Assembly (NCBI GenBank): GCA_002336245.1
Contig: DDDG01000011.1
Span: 1-64,000 of the forward strand
Direction of reading: 5' to 3'
DNA length: 64,000 bases
Origin: Flavobacteriales bacterium UBA1986
GTDB lineage: Bacteria > Bacteroidota > Bacteroidia > Flavobacteriales_G > Salibacteraceae
Both the position numbers and the translations under genes were made by a program. Positions 50,808-59,196 of the stretch are shown piece after piece. The notes beneath the pieces are model-generated. The model did not search any database and was not told the origin of the DNA. It saw nothing but the letters and a program-made list of their open reading frames with translations. The number at the start of each line of letters is the position of its first letter. The stretch's first letter is position 1.

Positions 50808-53800
50808 TCAACGAATTAAACTAAAAGTTCCCACCTTAACTTGCAGTTGATTGTTTAGGTCGGGGTAGGAGATGTAGTAGGTATAGGTACCCATTTGACA
50901 TTCTTCTCCTTTGTATGTGCCTTCCCAAGCAAAGTTCACAGCGTCGGATTCGTAGATTTTTTCACCCCATCGATTTACAATTGACACTTCAATTTCATCC
51001 AGTCGCTCTCCGTAAACACGGAATACTTCGTTCAGTCCGTCCTTATTTGGTGTGAATGCAGAAGGGACGTAGAAGTATTGTTCACAGCGAATGAGCTTCA
51101 CAGAGTCGACGGTCACACAGCCATAAATGTTTTCGACCCGAACTTTATAAACACCCTCCTTAAAAGTCAGAATTGTAGGGTGACTCTCAAAGGTGTTCCA
51201 GAAATAACTGTACTCATTCCCGTCATCTATGAAAGCGTTTAGTTCAATGAGTTCACCTGGGCAGACGAGTTGATCACCGCCTAAATCTGGTTTGGGATTG
51301 GTTGAATAAAAGACTTTTATTGAATCCACATCAAACCCACAGCGGTTTTCTGCCATGGCCCAATAGGTTCCTGGTTTGGAGGCTTCAACGACGTCAAACT
51401 TACTTCCATCGGACCAAGTCACTTCGGCATTCTGCAGAGCAGGAAGTTCAATTCGGTAGGATTTTCCATCGCACAGAACGGTGTCAGGCCCAAGGTAAAT
51501 ATCAGGAGTGTATTCATAAATCACCCGAATTTCATCTTCGTAAACACCGCAGGTATTTTCAATTTTCACATTGTAAACGCCAGTTTCAACGATGGTGTAT
51601 ATGGGGGCCGAAGAGCCCGTGTTCCACCAATACGTCGGCTTGTTTGGAGCAGTTACATCTAAGGTTAATGTGTTGGTATTGCAAATGTTGGTATCTGGTC
51701 CAAGGTCAACAATGAGAGGCTCATCAAAGTAAACGTTCACTGTATCGGATCCTCTTCCGCAAATGTTCTTGGCCTCAGCCCAAACTTTAGCGTTGCTTGT
51801 AATAATCACGCTAGTGTCCACGGAACCTGTGCTCCATAAGTATGTTGAGCGAGAGAAGCTGGTTGAAAACCCTACCGTATCACCGATGCATAGAATTGTG
51901 TCTCCAGGAAGTTGAACAACAGGAACTACTTCATCTTCAAATGAAATCGAGTCTGTGAAGAGGCCACATTTATTGTTTGCCACAACCCAATAATGACCTA
52001 GAGAAATAACGTCATATGTACTATCGGTAGAACCATCGGACCAAAGCATTCGAGCGTCGCGCACTAAACCAGGGTATAATTCAATGGTATCTCCTTGGCA
52101 AATCAGACTGTCTGGGCCGAGGTCAAGATTTAATGGGTAATCGTACTCAACAACTAAAGTATCAGAGGCAATACCACATTGGTTGGTGACCTCAACCCAA
52201 TAGGTTCCTCCAGGTGCAAAGACATTGACAAGACTTGATTGGCTCCCGTTTTGCCATAAATAACGCGCTCGAGAAAATGCGACGTTTCTAACTAGAATGG
52301 TTCCATCGCAGATTGTAGTATCGTTCCCTAAGTCGGCCGTTGGGGGAACTTCAAAATCGATGTACACAACGTCGGAGAAGGAACCACACACGTTCGTTAA
52401 TTGAACCGAAACGAAACCTGGGGTATCCGTTTTAAAAGTTGGAAGGGTATCGCCGCTGTGCCATAGGTAGTCGGTGCCTGTAATGGTTTCGACATCAAAT
52501 TCCATGGTATCACCCACACAGAGCACGGTGTCGGGACCAAGGTTTACTGTGTCTGGCCAAAGACTGTCTACTCGAATCGTATCGTACATAAATCCGCAGA
52601 AATTCTCGACACGAACCCAGTATTCTCCAGCAGTATCAATCTGAAGTTTATTTCCAGTAGAGCTGTCACTCCAAAGGATGTCGTACAGACTCGTATTCAA
52701 AGAGAATTCGAGACTGTCTAAATTGCACAAAATGGTGTCGGGTCCTAAGTTTATGATTGGAGGTAGATGAATGCTTAAGGTATCGAAGAGAGTGTCGGTG
52801 CGGCTAACGTTTTGAGTATTGGTAGAATGAACAATGGCGTAGATAAAGTACGTACCAGTATTGGTGTAAACATGACTGCTGTTGGCGCTTGTATCTGTAT
52901 TGAAGGGGCTGGCAGTGTCTCCAAAGTTCCACATCATCGAATCGAGCTGTTGGGTGGTGGTAAGGCTAAAGGAGGTTGAGTCGTTCAGGCAGGTATCTTG
53001 AATTACGATGGCTCTGGAAATGAAAAAACTTTGGTTGAAGTTAGGAAGCCCCATCCTTCCTGTAGCCCCCGAATTGAGTTGAAAAGCTTGATCGACATAA
53101 CCACAACCAGTTCCTAGAACGTCTGGATTATTGATTCGAGCGAGCCAATTCGTCCCTGTTCCACCATTGATCATCCGACTGCAATAAATTTTATCATCTA
53201 CAGCCAATTGGAGGGCTTCAATCGGCAATGTGCCCAAGGTATTCACATTTGTTTCAGAAGCTAGAACAAGGGCTGGTGTGGTTTGAGTCAAGTCATATTG
53301 ATAAACAGAAGGGCCAAACCAATCTGTTACATATAGAAGCTGGGAGTTTTTCGAGAATTCAATTCCAAAGGGATTGTAATTGGTCGCAACTCGCCGAGAA
53401 CTAATTGCGTTGCTCAAGGTTCCGCTGGCATTGTCGAAGTCGAAGATCATGAGGGTGTTATCCCAGGCAACGCCAAAAGCAACATATTGACCGTTTGGTG
53501 AAGCTTTTATGGCTCCTCCATGATTCACCGTTCCAACGCCCGCAGGTTGAGTGACTACGTTGATAACTGGAGTAGTGTTGACTCCTGCCGAGGTTACACG
53601 AAATGCATATATATTCCAGTCATTGTTGTTTTGGCCTAGAACCCACACGTCTTGACCATTAGAATGGGCAACCGCTGTAACCTTATCTGCTGAAGGATTG
53701 AGTAATAAAGTGTTTTTGTTTGTTGTGAGCACTGCCCCAAGTCCGCCGCTTTGACTCATGTCAACTTCAGAATAACGCAAGCCTTGGTTAGGAGAGGAGG

Positions 53801-54155
53801 GAACGGTGAAAATGTAAAAGTTTGTAGTGCTTCCTGGCTTTGCGACAATGATTGCACTTTGAGATGCACTGTTGTTTCCTTGCAGGCCAGTGCCATTGGT
53901 CATAATGACATTGTTCTGATTCCAGACGGTGCTTCCATCAGTGTAGAAGAGCATCGATCCAGTATTTTTGTCTGACATCGTAGCGCAACCTTCCAGCGTT
54001 TGAATCTGACTGTTCGTTGCGTTCGCGGGACTTCCGCTTGAGAATTCGATGTGAGCAAAGTTTCCAAAAGTCCAATGCCATGCTTCTTTCTGCGCATGAA
54101 CGGTGGTAGCCATGAATAGGAAGGCCAGAATAATATATTGGAGAATGGATTTCAC
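50808..54155 (-). CDS. Large T9SS-exported repeat protein with PKD and CHU_C domains (copy 1)
   Basis: 1115 residues from GTG 54155, the same length as its neighbour at 47402-50749. Signal peptide (LQYIILAFLFMATTVHAQ), propeller-like N-terminus, PKD domain (MMWNFGDTASPF, SHVYTNTGTYFIY), eight ~70-residue repeats (LGPDTILCN, LGPDTVLCVGDTMEFD, LGNDTTICDG, LGPDSLICQGD, LPGDTILCIGD, LGPDTNICNTN, LGPDTVLCDGKSY, LGGDQLVCPGE) and a CHU_C type B sorting domain ending VKVGTFSLIR. The repeats match the neighbour one for one, so the pair arose by duplication of a whole gene. Its last ~500 residues are nearly identical in places; the N-terminus is much less alike. Confidence 0.93.
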   Translation of the reverse strand: MKSILQYIILAFLFMATTVHAQKEAWHWTFGNFAHIEFSSGSPANATNSQIQTLEGCATMSDKNTGSMLFYTDGSTVWNQNNVIMTNGTGLQGNNSASQSAIIVAKPGSTTNFYIFTVPSSPNQGLRYSEVDMSQSGGLGAVLTTNKNTLLLNPSADKVTAVAHSNGQDVWVLGQNNNDWNIYAFRVTSAGVNTTPVINVVTQPAGVGTVNHGGAIKASPNGQYVAFGVAWDNTLMIFDFDNASGTLSNAISSRRVATNYNPFGIEFSKNSQLLYVTDWFGPSVYQYDLTQTTPALVLASETNVNTLGTLPIEALQLAVDDKIYCSRMINGGTGTNWLARINNPDVLGTGCGYVDQAFQLNSGATGRMGLPNFNQSFFISRAIVIQDTCLNDSTSFSLTTTQQLDSMMWNFGDTASPFNTDTSANSSHVYTNTGTYFIYAIVHSTNTQNVSRTDTLFDTLSIHLPPIINLGPDTILCNLDSLEFSLNTSLYDILWSDSSTGNKLQIDTAGEYWVRVENFCGFMYDTIRVDSLWPDTVNLGPDTVLCVGDTMEFDVETITGTDYLWHSGDTLPTFKTDTPGFVSVQLTNVCGSFSDVVYIDFEVPPTADLGNDTTICDGTILVRNVAFSRARYLWQNGSQSSLVNVFAPGGTYWVEVTNQCGIASDTLVVEYDYPLNLDLGPDSLICQGDTIELYPGLVRDARMLWSDGSTDSTYDVISLGHYWVVANNKCGLFTDSISFEDEVVPVVQLPGDTILCIGDTVGFSTSFSRSTYLWSTGSVDTSVIITSNAKVWAEAKNICGRGSDTVNVYFDEPLIVDLGPDTNICNTNTLTLDVTAPNKPTYWWNTGSSAPIYTIVETGVYNVKIENTCGVYEDEIRVIYEYTPDIYLGPDTVLCDGKSYRIELPALQNAEVTWSDGSKFDVVEASKPGTYWAMAENRCGFDVDSIKVFYSTNPKPDLGGDQLVCPGELIELNAFIDDGNEYSYFWNTFESHPTILTFKEGVYKVRVENIYGCVTVDSVKLIRCEQYFYVPSAFTPNKDGLNEVFRVYGERLDEIEVSIVNRWGEKIYESDAVNFAWEGTYKGEECQMGTYTYYISYPDLNNQLQVKVGTFSLIR

Positions 54156-54163
54156 TTAAGCTA

Positions 54164-54194
54164 CGAAGTTACCTATAGTTAGGACGTTACCAAA
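54164..54194 (-). promoter_or_regulatory. Promoter of the copy-1 giant gene, nearly leaderless
   Basis: Minus strand: TTTG (54191-54194), 19 bases, then TAACTTCG (54164-54171), one mismatch from TAnnTTTG, again eight bases before the GTG at 54155. The flanks (GGCAACCTTTTC upstream, AGGTAACTT at the motif) are shared with the copy-2 promoter. Confidence 0.5.
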
Positions 54195-54298
54195 GAGAAA
54201 AGGTTGCCTCTATTAAATGGATAAAACATTCGGAACAACTTTTTTGCGAATGAGTTGGATAAAAATTCAGACTCCCAAGAAAATAATATGCTGAAGCA

Positions 54299-54329
54299 TT
54301 GTCTGATAATTGAAAAAAGTGGACATTTG
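54299..54329 (+). promoter_or_regulatory. Promoter candidate for rpsP-rimM
   Basis: TTG (54299-54301), 20 bases, then GACATTTG (54322-54329), one mismatch from TAnnTTTG. It leaves a leader of about 75-80 bases, much longer than at other genes here. Confidence 0.4.
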
Positions 54330-54339
54330 CAGCCGCTTT

Positions 54340-54396
54340 CATGGATAGTCCATGAATAGGAAACATTATCATTGATTAACAAGCGTTTAGGACGCT
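54340..54396 (+). promoter_or_regulatory. Structured 5' leader of rpsP
   Basis: Two inverted repeats lie between the promoter and the rpsP start: CATGGA-TAG-TCCATG (54340-54354) and AGCGT-TTAGG-ACGCT (54382-54396), the latter ending 15 bases before the ATG. They could form regulatory hairpins for autogenous control. Confidence 0.35.
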
Positions 54397-54411
54397 CAAA
54401 CTATTAAAGAA

Positions 54412-55167
54412 ATGGCAGTACGTATTCGACTTCAGAGACACGGTAAGAAAGGAAGACCATTTTATCACATCGTAATTGCTGATGGAAGGTCAAAAAGAGA
54501 TGGTCGTTACATCGAGAGAATAGGTTCTTACAATCCCAACATCAATCCAGCCATCATCGATTTGGATTTTGATCGCGCGCTTCACTGGGTTAAAGTAGGA
54601 GCAGAGCCATCGGACACTATGCGTGCAATTCTTTCCTATAAAGGTGTTCTCATGAAAAATCACCTCGACCGAGGAGTGATTAAAGGGGCAATGACACAAG
54701 ATCAAGCTGAAGCAAAATTCGCGAAGTGGCTTGACGAGAAAGAAAACAAGATTTCCAGCAAAACAGACAACCTTAAAAAGGCTGAAGATGCAGCTCGTAA
54801 AAAGGCCTTTGATATCGAGAGTGAAACTCTTGCTAAAAGACAAGCCTTGCAAAACGAAGCAGCAGAAGCGGCTGCCGCTGCCGCTGCCGCGGCCGCTGCT
54901 CCAGCGCCAGAGGTAGTAGAAGAGGCCGCCGCTCCAGCAGATGAGACTGCAATGGAAGCAGCTCCAGTAGAAGCACCCGCAGCAGAAGCACCAGTAGCAG
55001 AAGCTCCGGCAGCAGAAGCTCCGGCAGAGGAGGCAGCTCCAGCGCCAGTTGCTGAAGAGGTTCCTGCGGAAGAAGCGACTCCAGTAGAAGCTGAGGCCCC
55101 TGTAGCAGAAGCACCGGCTGAAGAGCCAGCAGCAGAAGCTAAGGAAGAAGAGAAGAAAGCGGAATGA
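54412..55167 (+). CDS. rpsP: 30S ribosomal protein S16 with long Ala/Pro/Glu-rich tail
   Basis: 251 residues. The first ~85 are a normal bS16 (AVRIRLQRHGKKGRPFYHIVIADGRSKRDGRYIERIGSYNPN, then RALHWVKVGAEPSDT), which binds 16S rRNA early in 30S assembly. Residues ~85-145 form a lysine/glutamate-rich helical extension found in other Bacteroidota. From ~148 onward the tail is low complexity, dominated by Ala, Glu and Pro (AEAPVAEAPAAEAP), and is acidic overall. At 251 residues it is about three times the usual size. ATGA overlap with rimM. Confidence 0.95.
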   Translation: MAVRIRLQRHGKKGRPFYHIVIADGRSKRDGRYIERIGSYNPNINPAIIDLDFDRALHWVKVGAEPSDTMRAILSYKGVLMKNHLDRGVIKGAMTQDQAEAKFAKWLDEKENKISSKTDNLKKAEDAARKKAFDIESETLAKRQALQNEAAEAAAAAAAAAAAPAPEVVEEAAAPADETAMEAAPVEAPAAEAPVAEAPAAEAPAEEAAPAPVAEEVPAEEATPVEAEAPVAEAPAEEPAAEAKEEEKKAE

Positions 55168-55664
55168 TTGACTCTTCCCACGGAAGAATCTTAAAAGTTC
55201 ACGGACTTAAAGGCAGCTTAAAAGGTCGCCTGTATGAAGAATTCAAATTTAAAGGTGCTCCCAAGCACCTTTTTTTGTTGGTGGACTACAAGAAAGTCCC
55301 TTTCTTCCTCGAGTCGTTTAAGGCTCAAGGTAAAACGGTCGTTTTGCATTTTGAAGAAATTCCCGGTTACAATTCATTGGAAGAGATGATCGGCTTAGAA
55401 TTTCAATTTCCAGAAGATTGTTTCGCTGAAGACCAGGGTGATGATGAGCCGAGCTTGGTGAACTTTAAAGTCCAAGACGTGAAGCATGGTTACCTCGGAC
55501 TTGTAGTTGACATCCTCGAAGTAGGCGGTCAGTTTTCTTTAATCATAGAAGACGAGAACGAAGTAATCCTTCCATTTGTAGAGGAGTTCGTTTTGGAAAT
55601 TGATGAAGAGAAACAAGAGATTCTGGTCGAATGTCCAGAGGGCTTGATTGACCTAAATCAGTAG
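55164..55664 (+). CDS. rimM: Ribosome maturation factor RimM
   Basis: 166 residues. N-terminal reductase-like domain (GRILKVHGLKGSLKGRLYEEF) and PRC-barrel C-terminal domain (LGLVVDILEVGGQFSLIIEDENEVILPFVEEFV). RimM binds 30S precursors through S19 and helps head maturation. The start overlaps the rpsP stop by four bases, the usual arrangement. Ends seven bases inside the convergent saccharopine dehydrogenase-like gene. Confidence 0.95.
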   Translation: MIDSSHGRILKVHGLKGSLKGRLYEEFKFKGAPKHLFLLVDYKKVPFFLESFKAQGKTVVLHFEEIPGYNSLEEMIGLEFQFPEDCFAEDQGDDEPSLVNFKVQDVKHGYLGLVVDILEVGGQFSLIIEDENEVILPFVEEFVLEIDEEKQEILVECPEGLIDLNQ

Positions 55665-57004
55665 AAGCTAGGTTCTACTTCTTTTTCTGAGAACTTAATT
55701 CCATGCTCCTCGAGCTCCTTCAAACAAGCAGAGTATACTTCTTCTTGGTCTGGAATCATTACTCCTCGTGCCGAAATCTGATCTTCTAATATCAATCGCG
55801 ACATGATGGCCACAGGAATGCCCACAGTTTTAGCCATGGCAGTGAAAATTTCATTTTCTCCAATGCAACCCATGGAGGAATGAATTTCATAATTCCGCTC
55901 GTTTAGTCGATAGCTGAATCGGTGCCACATAACAATCATGTCCTTGTCCTCCGGGTCCATGGTCCATTTTTGCTTGAGGATATGTTCAAGAATTTGAGCT
56001 GGTGTCGCTTTTTTCAATCCAATCTTAGTGTTTTCGAAAATGCCAAGCCATTTCAGTTTATCCATCACCTCTGAATCCTGATCAATCTTGAGGTAGGCCA
56101 TCAACTTGAGCTCTACAGAATCGGTTTCGTTGTAGGCAAGAAAAGTATTGATGAACTCGCGGTAGGTCATGTTTTCGGAGTCTTCGAGAACATAGTCATC
56201 GTCCGTTGCCCCAAGTTTTACGAATACATCCCAAGCTCGGCAAAACCCCGGACGTCTCAAGGTTCCTCTATATATGGTCGGCACATCATCTAAACCATAA
56301 ATTTCGCGATACCACAACGAATCTCGATTCGCATAGCCTTCAAACCTGCCATAACCGTCGATGTTGATGTATTCAGTTCGTCGAAACAACTGGTGGTAGG
56401 GTATGAATTTGTAGCGGCCTTCTTGAATGAATTTTACAGCACCTCCTTGACCTGCAAGAACTACGTTTCTCGGGTTCCATGTGAATTTGTAATTCCACGG
56501 ATTGTTGTCGGATTCAGGCGCCAAAAGTCCGCCTGTGAAACTCTCGAACGAAGTGATCTCGGCACCTTTGTCTTTTAAATGATTCAAAGTTTTTAGGGCC
56601 GACATATGATCAATGCCCGGGTCAACGCCACATTCATTCATGAAGATGAGGCCCTTTTCCTGAGCTTCTTTGTGAAGGGATTTCATCTCTTTGGAAACAT
56701 AACTGGCAGTAACGAGATTTTTCCCAATAGCCAAACAGTCCTTGGCTATTTTCGGGTGAAACGAGGCTGGAAGCATGCTGATGACCAAATCGGTTTCGGC
56801 GATTTTCGCTCTTCTGGCTTTTTTAGAACTCGCGTCCAGTTCTGAGTATTTCAGATTCTCTGTTGCGGGAAATACGCCTTGCATGCGGTCTGTATTCTGG
56901 TCAGCAACTTCTAGAAAGATGTTTTCAGAGCCCGAATAATTCAAGAAATACTTAAGCAGTGCAGCAGAGGAGCGGCCTGCGCCAAGAATGAGAATGCGCT
57001 TCAT
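55658..57004 (-). CDS. Saccharopine dehydrogenase-like protein
   Basis: 448 residues from ATG 57004, where the Rossmann fold begins (KRILILGAGRSSAALLKYFLN); an ORF extending 28 residues upstream has no family support and would overlap the DUF423 gene's upstream region. Middle: ISMLPASFHP, NECGVDPGIDHMSALKTLNHL and ITSFESFTGGLLAPESDNNPW, all characteristic of saccharopine dehydrogenase/reductase (LYS9/LOR-SDH type). The reaction is NAD(P)-dependent formation or splitting of saccharopine in lysine metabolism. No aminoadipate or lysine-ketoglutarate reductase gene is nearby. Confidence 0.92.
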   Translation of the reverse strand: MKRILILGAGRSSAALLKYFLNYSGSENIFLEVADQNTDRMQGVFPATENLKYSELDASSKKARRAKIAETDLVISMLPASFHPKIAKDCLAIGKNLVTASYVSKEMKSLHKEAQEKGLIFMNECGVDPGIDHMSALKTLNHLKDKGAEITSFESFTGGLLAPESDNNPWNYKFTWNPRNVVLAGQGGAVKFIQEGRYKFIPYHQLFRRTEYINIDGYGRFEGYANRDSLWYREIYGLDDVPTIYRGTLRRPGFCRAWDVFVKLGATDDDYVLEDSENMTYREFINTFLAYNETDSVELKLMAYLKIDQDSEVMDKLKWLGIFENTKIGLKKATPAQILEHILKQKWTMDPEDKDMIVMWHRFSYRLNERNYEIHSSMGCIGENEIFTAMAKTVGIPVAIMSRLILEDQISARGVMIPDQEEVYSACLKELEEHGIKFSEKEVEPSFY

Positions 57005-57073
57005 ATTTACTTTTTCCAAGCCACCAAGTAAACAAAATTGAAACGATTTCTCAGGAGTTTCATCTTTGTTCTC

Positions 57074-57457
57074 ATGAGGTTTTTTCAAGCGATTGGTTCC
57101 TTCTTCTGTTTTCTGGCAATTTCAGCGGCAGCGATGAGCAGTCATCTGCTCTATCCATTTCTGGAAGATCCCGATATCCGGGCCGTTCAGACAGCAATAT
57201 TCTTTGCCCTAATTCACGGAATTGCTCTTCTTGTGCTCCCAAGCACTTTAGCCTTGAATGCAAACCAGGCTAAGATCATATCACTTTCTTGGATCTTGGG
57301 AATCTTAGGCTTTTCAGTCTCAATATTTTTGTTGAAACTCTGTGTTGCACGCTCCTGGGAGGGGCTTGAATTCCTTAGTCCTATCACTCCTTTTGGAGGT
57401 GGCTTGTTGATTGTAAGCTGGTTATATCTCTTCTTTATTTTGCTGAAAAGGAAATAA
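57074..57457 (+). CDS. DUF423 family membrane protein
   Basis: 127 residues from ATG 57074, the usual length for the family; a TTG at 57038 is possible but would push the start into the divergent interval. Four membrane spans: RFFQAIGSFFCFLAISAAAMSSHLL, QTAIFFALIHGIALLVLPST, ISLSWILGILGFSVSIFLLKL and the C-terminal ITPFGGGLLIVSWLYLFFILLK, whose TPFGG is the DUF423 hallmark. Function unknown. Divergent from the saccharopine dehydrogenase-like gene. Confidence 0.85.
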   Translation: MRFFQAIGSFFCFLAISAAAMSSHLLYPFLEDPDIRAVQTAIFFALIHGIALLVLPSTLALNANQAKIISLSWILGILGFSVSIFLLKLCVARSWEGLEFLSPITPFGGGLLIVSWLYLFFILLKRK

Positions 57458-57472
57458 GCTTTAGAGCATAGC

Positions 57473-57486
57473 CTGTTTATAAACAG
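57473..57486. promoter_or_regulatory. 14-base perfect palindrome upstream of pckA
   Basis: CTGTTTATAAACAG is its own reverse complement, 67 bases before the pckA ATG. A near -7 match TTTCTTTG (57522-57529) lies downstream, placing the palindrome around -50, an activator-like position. No T run follows, so it is not a terminator of the DUF423 gene. Confidence 0.45.
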
Positions 57487-57553
57487 AGCTGTATCGCTGG
57501 CTTTTTGGAAGATAAAATCTGTTTCTTTGGCCGCATAATCAAATTCGCGTCTG

Positions 57554-59167
57554 ATGAATATCCAAGGTAGCCACGCTAAGGCTGAAGCACTAAAGGAATA
57601 CGGAATACATAGTGAGGTTCAATATTGGAACCTAGAACCAGCCACCCTCGAAGAACACAGTATTGAACAAAAACACGCAGTTCGAACCAGCTTAGGTGCG
57701 ATTGCTGTCAACACTGGAAAATTTACCGGTAGAAGTCCAAAAGATCGATTCATTGTAAAGGATGATATTACCTCCGACTCAGTTTGGTGGGGTGGTATCA
57801 ACATTCCATTCGAAGCTGATAAATTCGATCGTCTGTACAATAAGGTAGTCGCATACTTGAGCGACTGTCCAGTTTATGTTCGTGATGCATACGCCTGTGC
57901 TGACAATGATTATCGCACAAACATACGAGCCATCAACGAGTACCCTTGGAGCAATCAGTTCGTGTACAATATGTTCTTGCGTCCGGATGCAAACGAATTG
58001 GAAAATTTCGAGCCCGAATGGCTTGTGATCAATGCACCTGGCTTCATGGCTGATCCCGAATTAGACGGAACGCGTCAGGCCAATTTTGCAATTCTCAACT
58101 TCACAAGAAAAATCGCCTTGATTGGTGGAACGGGATACACCGGAGAAATCAAAAAAGGAATCTTCTCGGCCCTAAACTTCGTGCTACCGCATCAGCGCAA
58201 TACCTTGCCAATGCACTGTTCAGCGAATATGGGTGAAGGTGGTGATACTGCTTTGTACTTCGGTTTGAGCGGAACCGGTAAAACAACCTTGTCTGCTGAC
58301 CCCAATCGTAGGTTGATCGGTGATGATGAACACGGATGGTCTCCTGAAAATTCAATCTTCAATTTTGAAGGTGGGTGCTATGCAAAGACCATTGACCTAA
58401 CGGAAGAAAAAGAGCCGGACATCTACCATGCAATTAAGGCAGGTGCTATTCTAGAAAACATTGGCTACCAAGAAGGGTCGAACGTTCCTAATTTTGAGAA
58501 CTGTGATATCACGGAGAATACTCGAGTGAGTTATCCTATAGATTTTATAGACAACATCGCCCTCCCATCCGTTGGGAAAGACCCTAAAAACGTTTTCTTC
58601 TTAACCTGCGATGCCTACGGAGTTTTGCCTCCAATTTCAAAACTAACCCCAGGTCAAGCGATGTTCCATTTCATCTCTGGTTATACAGCAAAGGTTGCTG
58701 GGACTGAAGAGGGAGTGACTGAGCCAAGTTCAACTTTCTCTGCTTGCTTCGGAGCTCCTTTCATGCCTTTACACCCTACAGCATACGCTGAAATGTTGGG
58801 CAAGAAAATGGGAGACTCCCATGTAAATGTTTGGCTTGTGAATACGGGCTGGTCTGGAGGTTCTTACGGAGTAGGTGAGCGCATGAAGCTCAAGTTCACA
58901 AGGGCGATGATTACCGAAGCTCTGGTTGGAGACTTAGATTCAGTTGAGTACGAAACTCATCCAATCTTTGGCTTGGCGATGCCAACTACTTGCCCAAATG
59001 TGCCAGACGAGATCTTGAATCCTAGAAATACTTGGGCAGACAAGAACGCCTACGATCGAAAAGCGAATCAGCTGGCAAGTGAATTCAACAAGAATTTCGA
59101 GCAGTTCGAGGCCTATGCAAACGAAGAAATTCTGAGTGGTGCTCCTAAAGTGAGTATGAACGCATAG
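57554..59167 (+). CDS. pckA: Phosphoenolpyruvate carboxykinase (ATP)
   Basis: 537 residues. Converts oxaloacetate to phosphoenolpyruvate in gluconeogenesis using ATP. The ATP-type signature is clear: NTGKFTGRSPKDRFIVKDD, NMFLRP, HCSANMGEGGDTALYFGLSGTGKTTLSADPNR (P-loop near residue 237), LIGDDEHGW with metal-binding aspartates, and FLTCDAYGVLPPISKLT. A full-length, intact gene. Its upstream region has a palindrome at 57473-57486 that may control it by carbon source. Confidence 0.98.
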   Translation: MNIQGSHAKAEALKEYGIHSEVQYWNLEPATLEEHSIEQKHAVRTSLGAIAVNTGKFTGRSPKDRFIVKDDITSDSVWWGGINIPFEADKFDRLYNKVVAYLSDCPVYVRDAYACADNDYRTNIRAINEYPWSNQFVYNMFLRPDANELENFEPEWLVINAPGFMADPELDGTRQANFAILNFTRKIALIGGTGYTGEIKKGIFSALNFVLPHQRNTLPMHCSANMGEGGDTALYFGLSGTGKTTLSADPNRRLIGDDEHGWSPENSIFNFEGGCYAKTIDLTEEKEPDIYHAIKAGAILENIGYQEGSNVPNFENCDITENTRVSYPIDFIDNIALPSVGKDPKNVFFLTCDAYGVLPPISKLTPGQAMFHFISGYTAKVAGTEEGVTEPSSTFSACFGAPFMPLHPTAYAEMLGKKMGDSHVNVWLVNTGWSGGSYGVGERMKLKFTRAMITEALVGDLDSVEYETHPIFGLAMPTTCPNVPDEILNPRNTWADKNAYDRKANQLASEFNKNFEQFEAYANEEILSGAPKVSMNA

Positions 59168-59196
59168 GTTCCAACGCTGCTTCTTAATTACGAAGC

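Noticed and set aside
54702..55181. 159-codon minus-strand open frame rich in Ala/Ser/Gly
   Set aside because: It is the antisense image of the Ala/Glu/Pro tail of S16; low-complexity coding repeats leave long antisense frames open. No start site or domain.
57473..57486. Palindrome as terminator of the DUF423 gene
   Set aside because: There is no T run after it and no loop-forming centre, so a protein-binding site is a better explanation.
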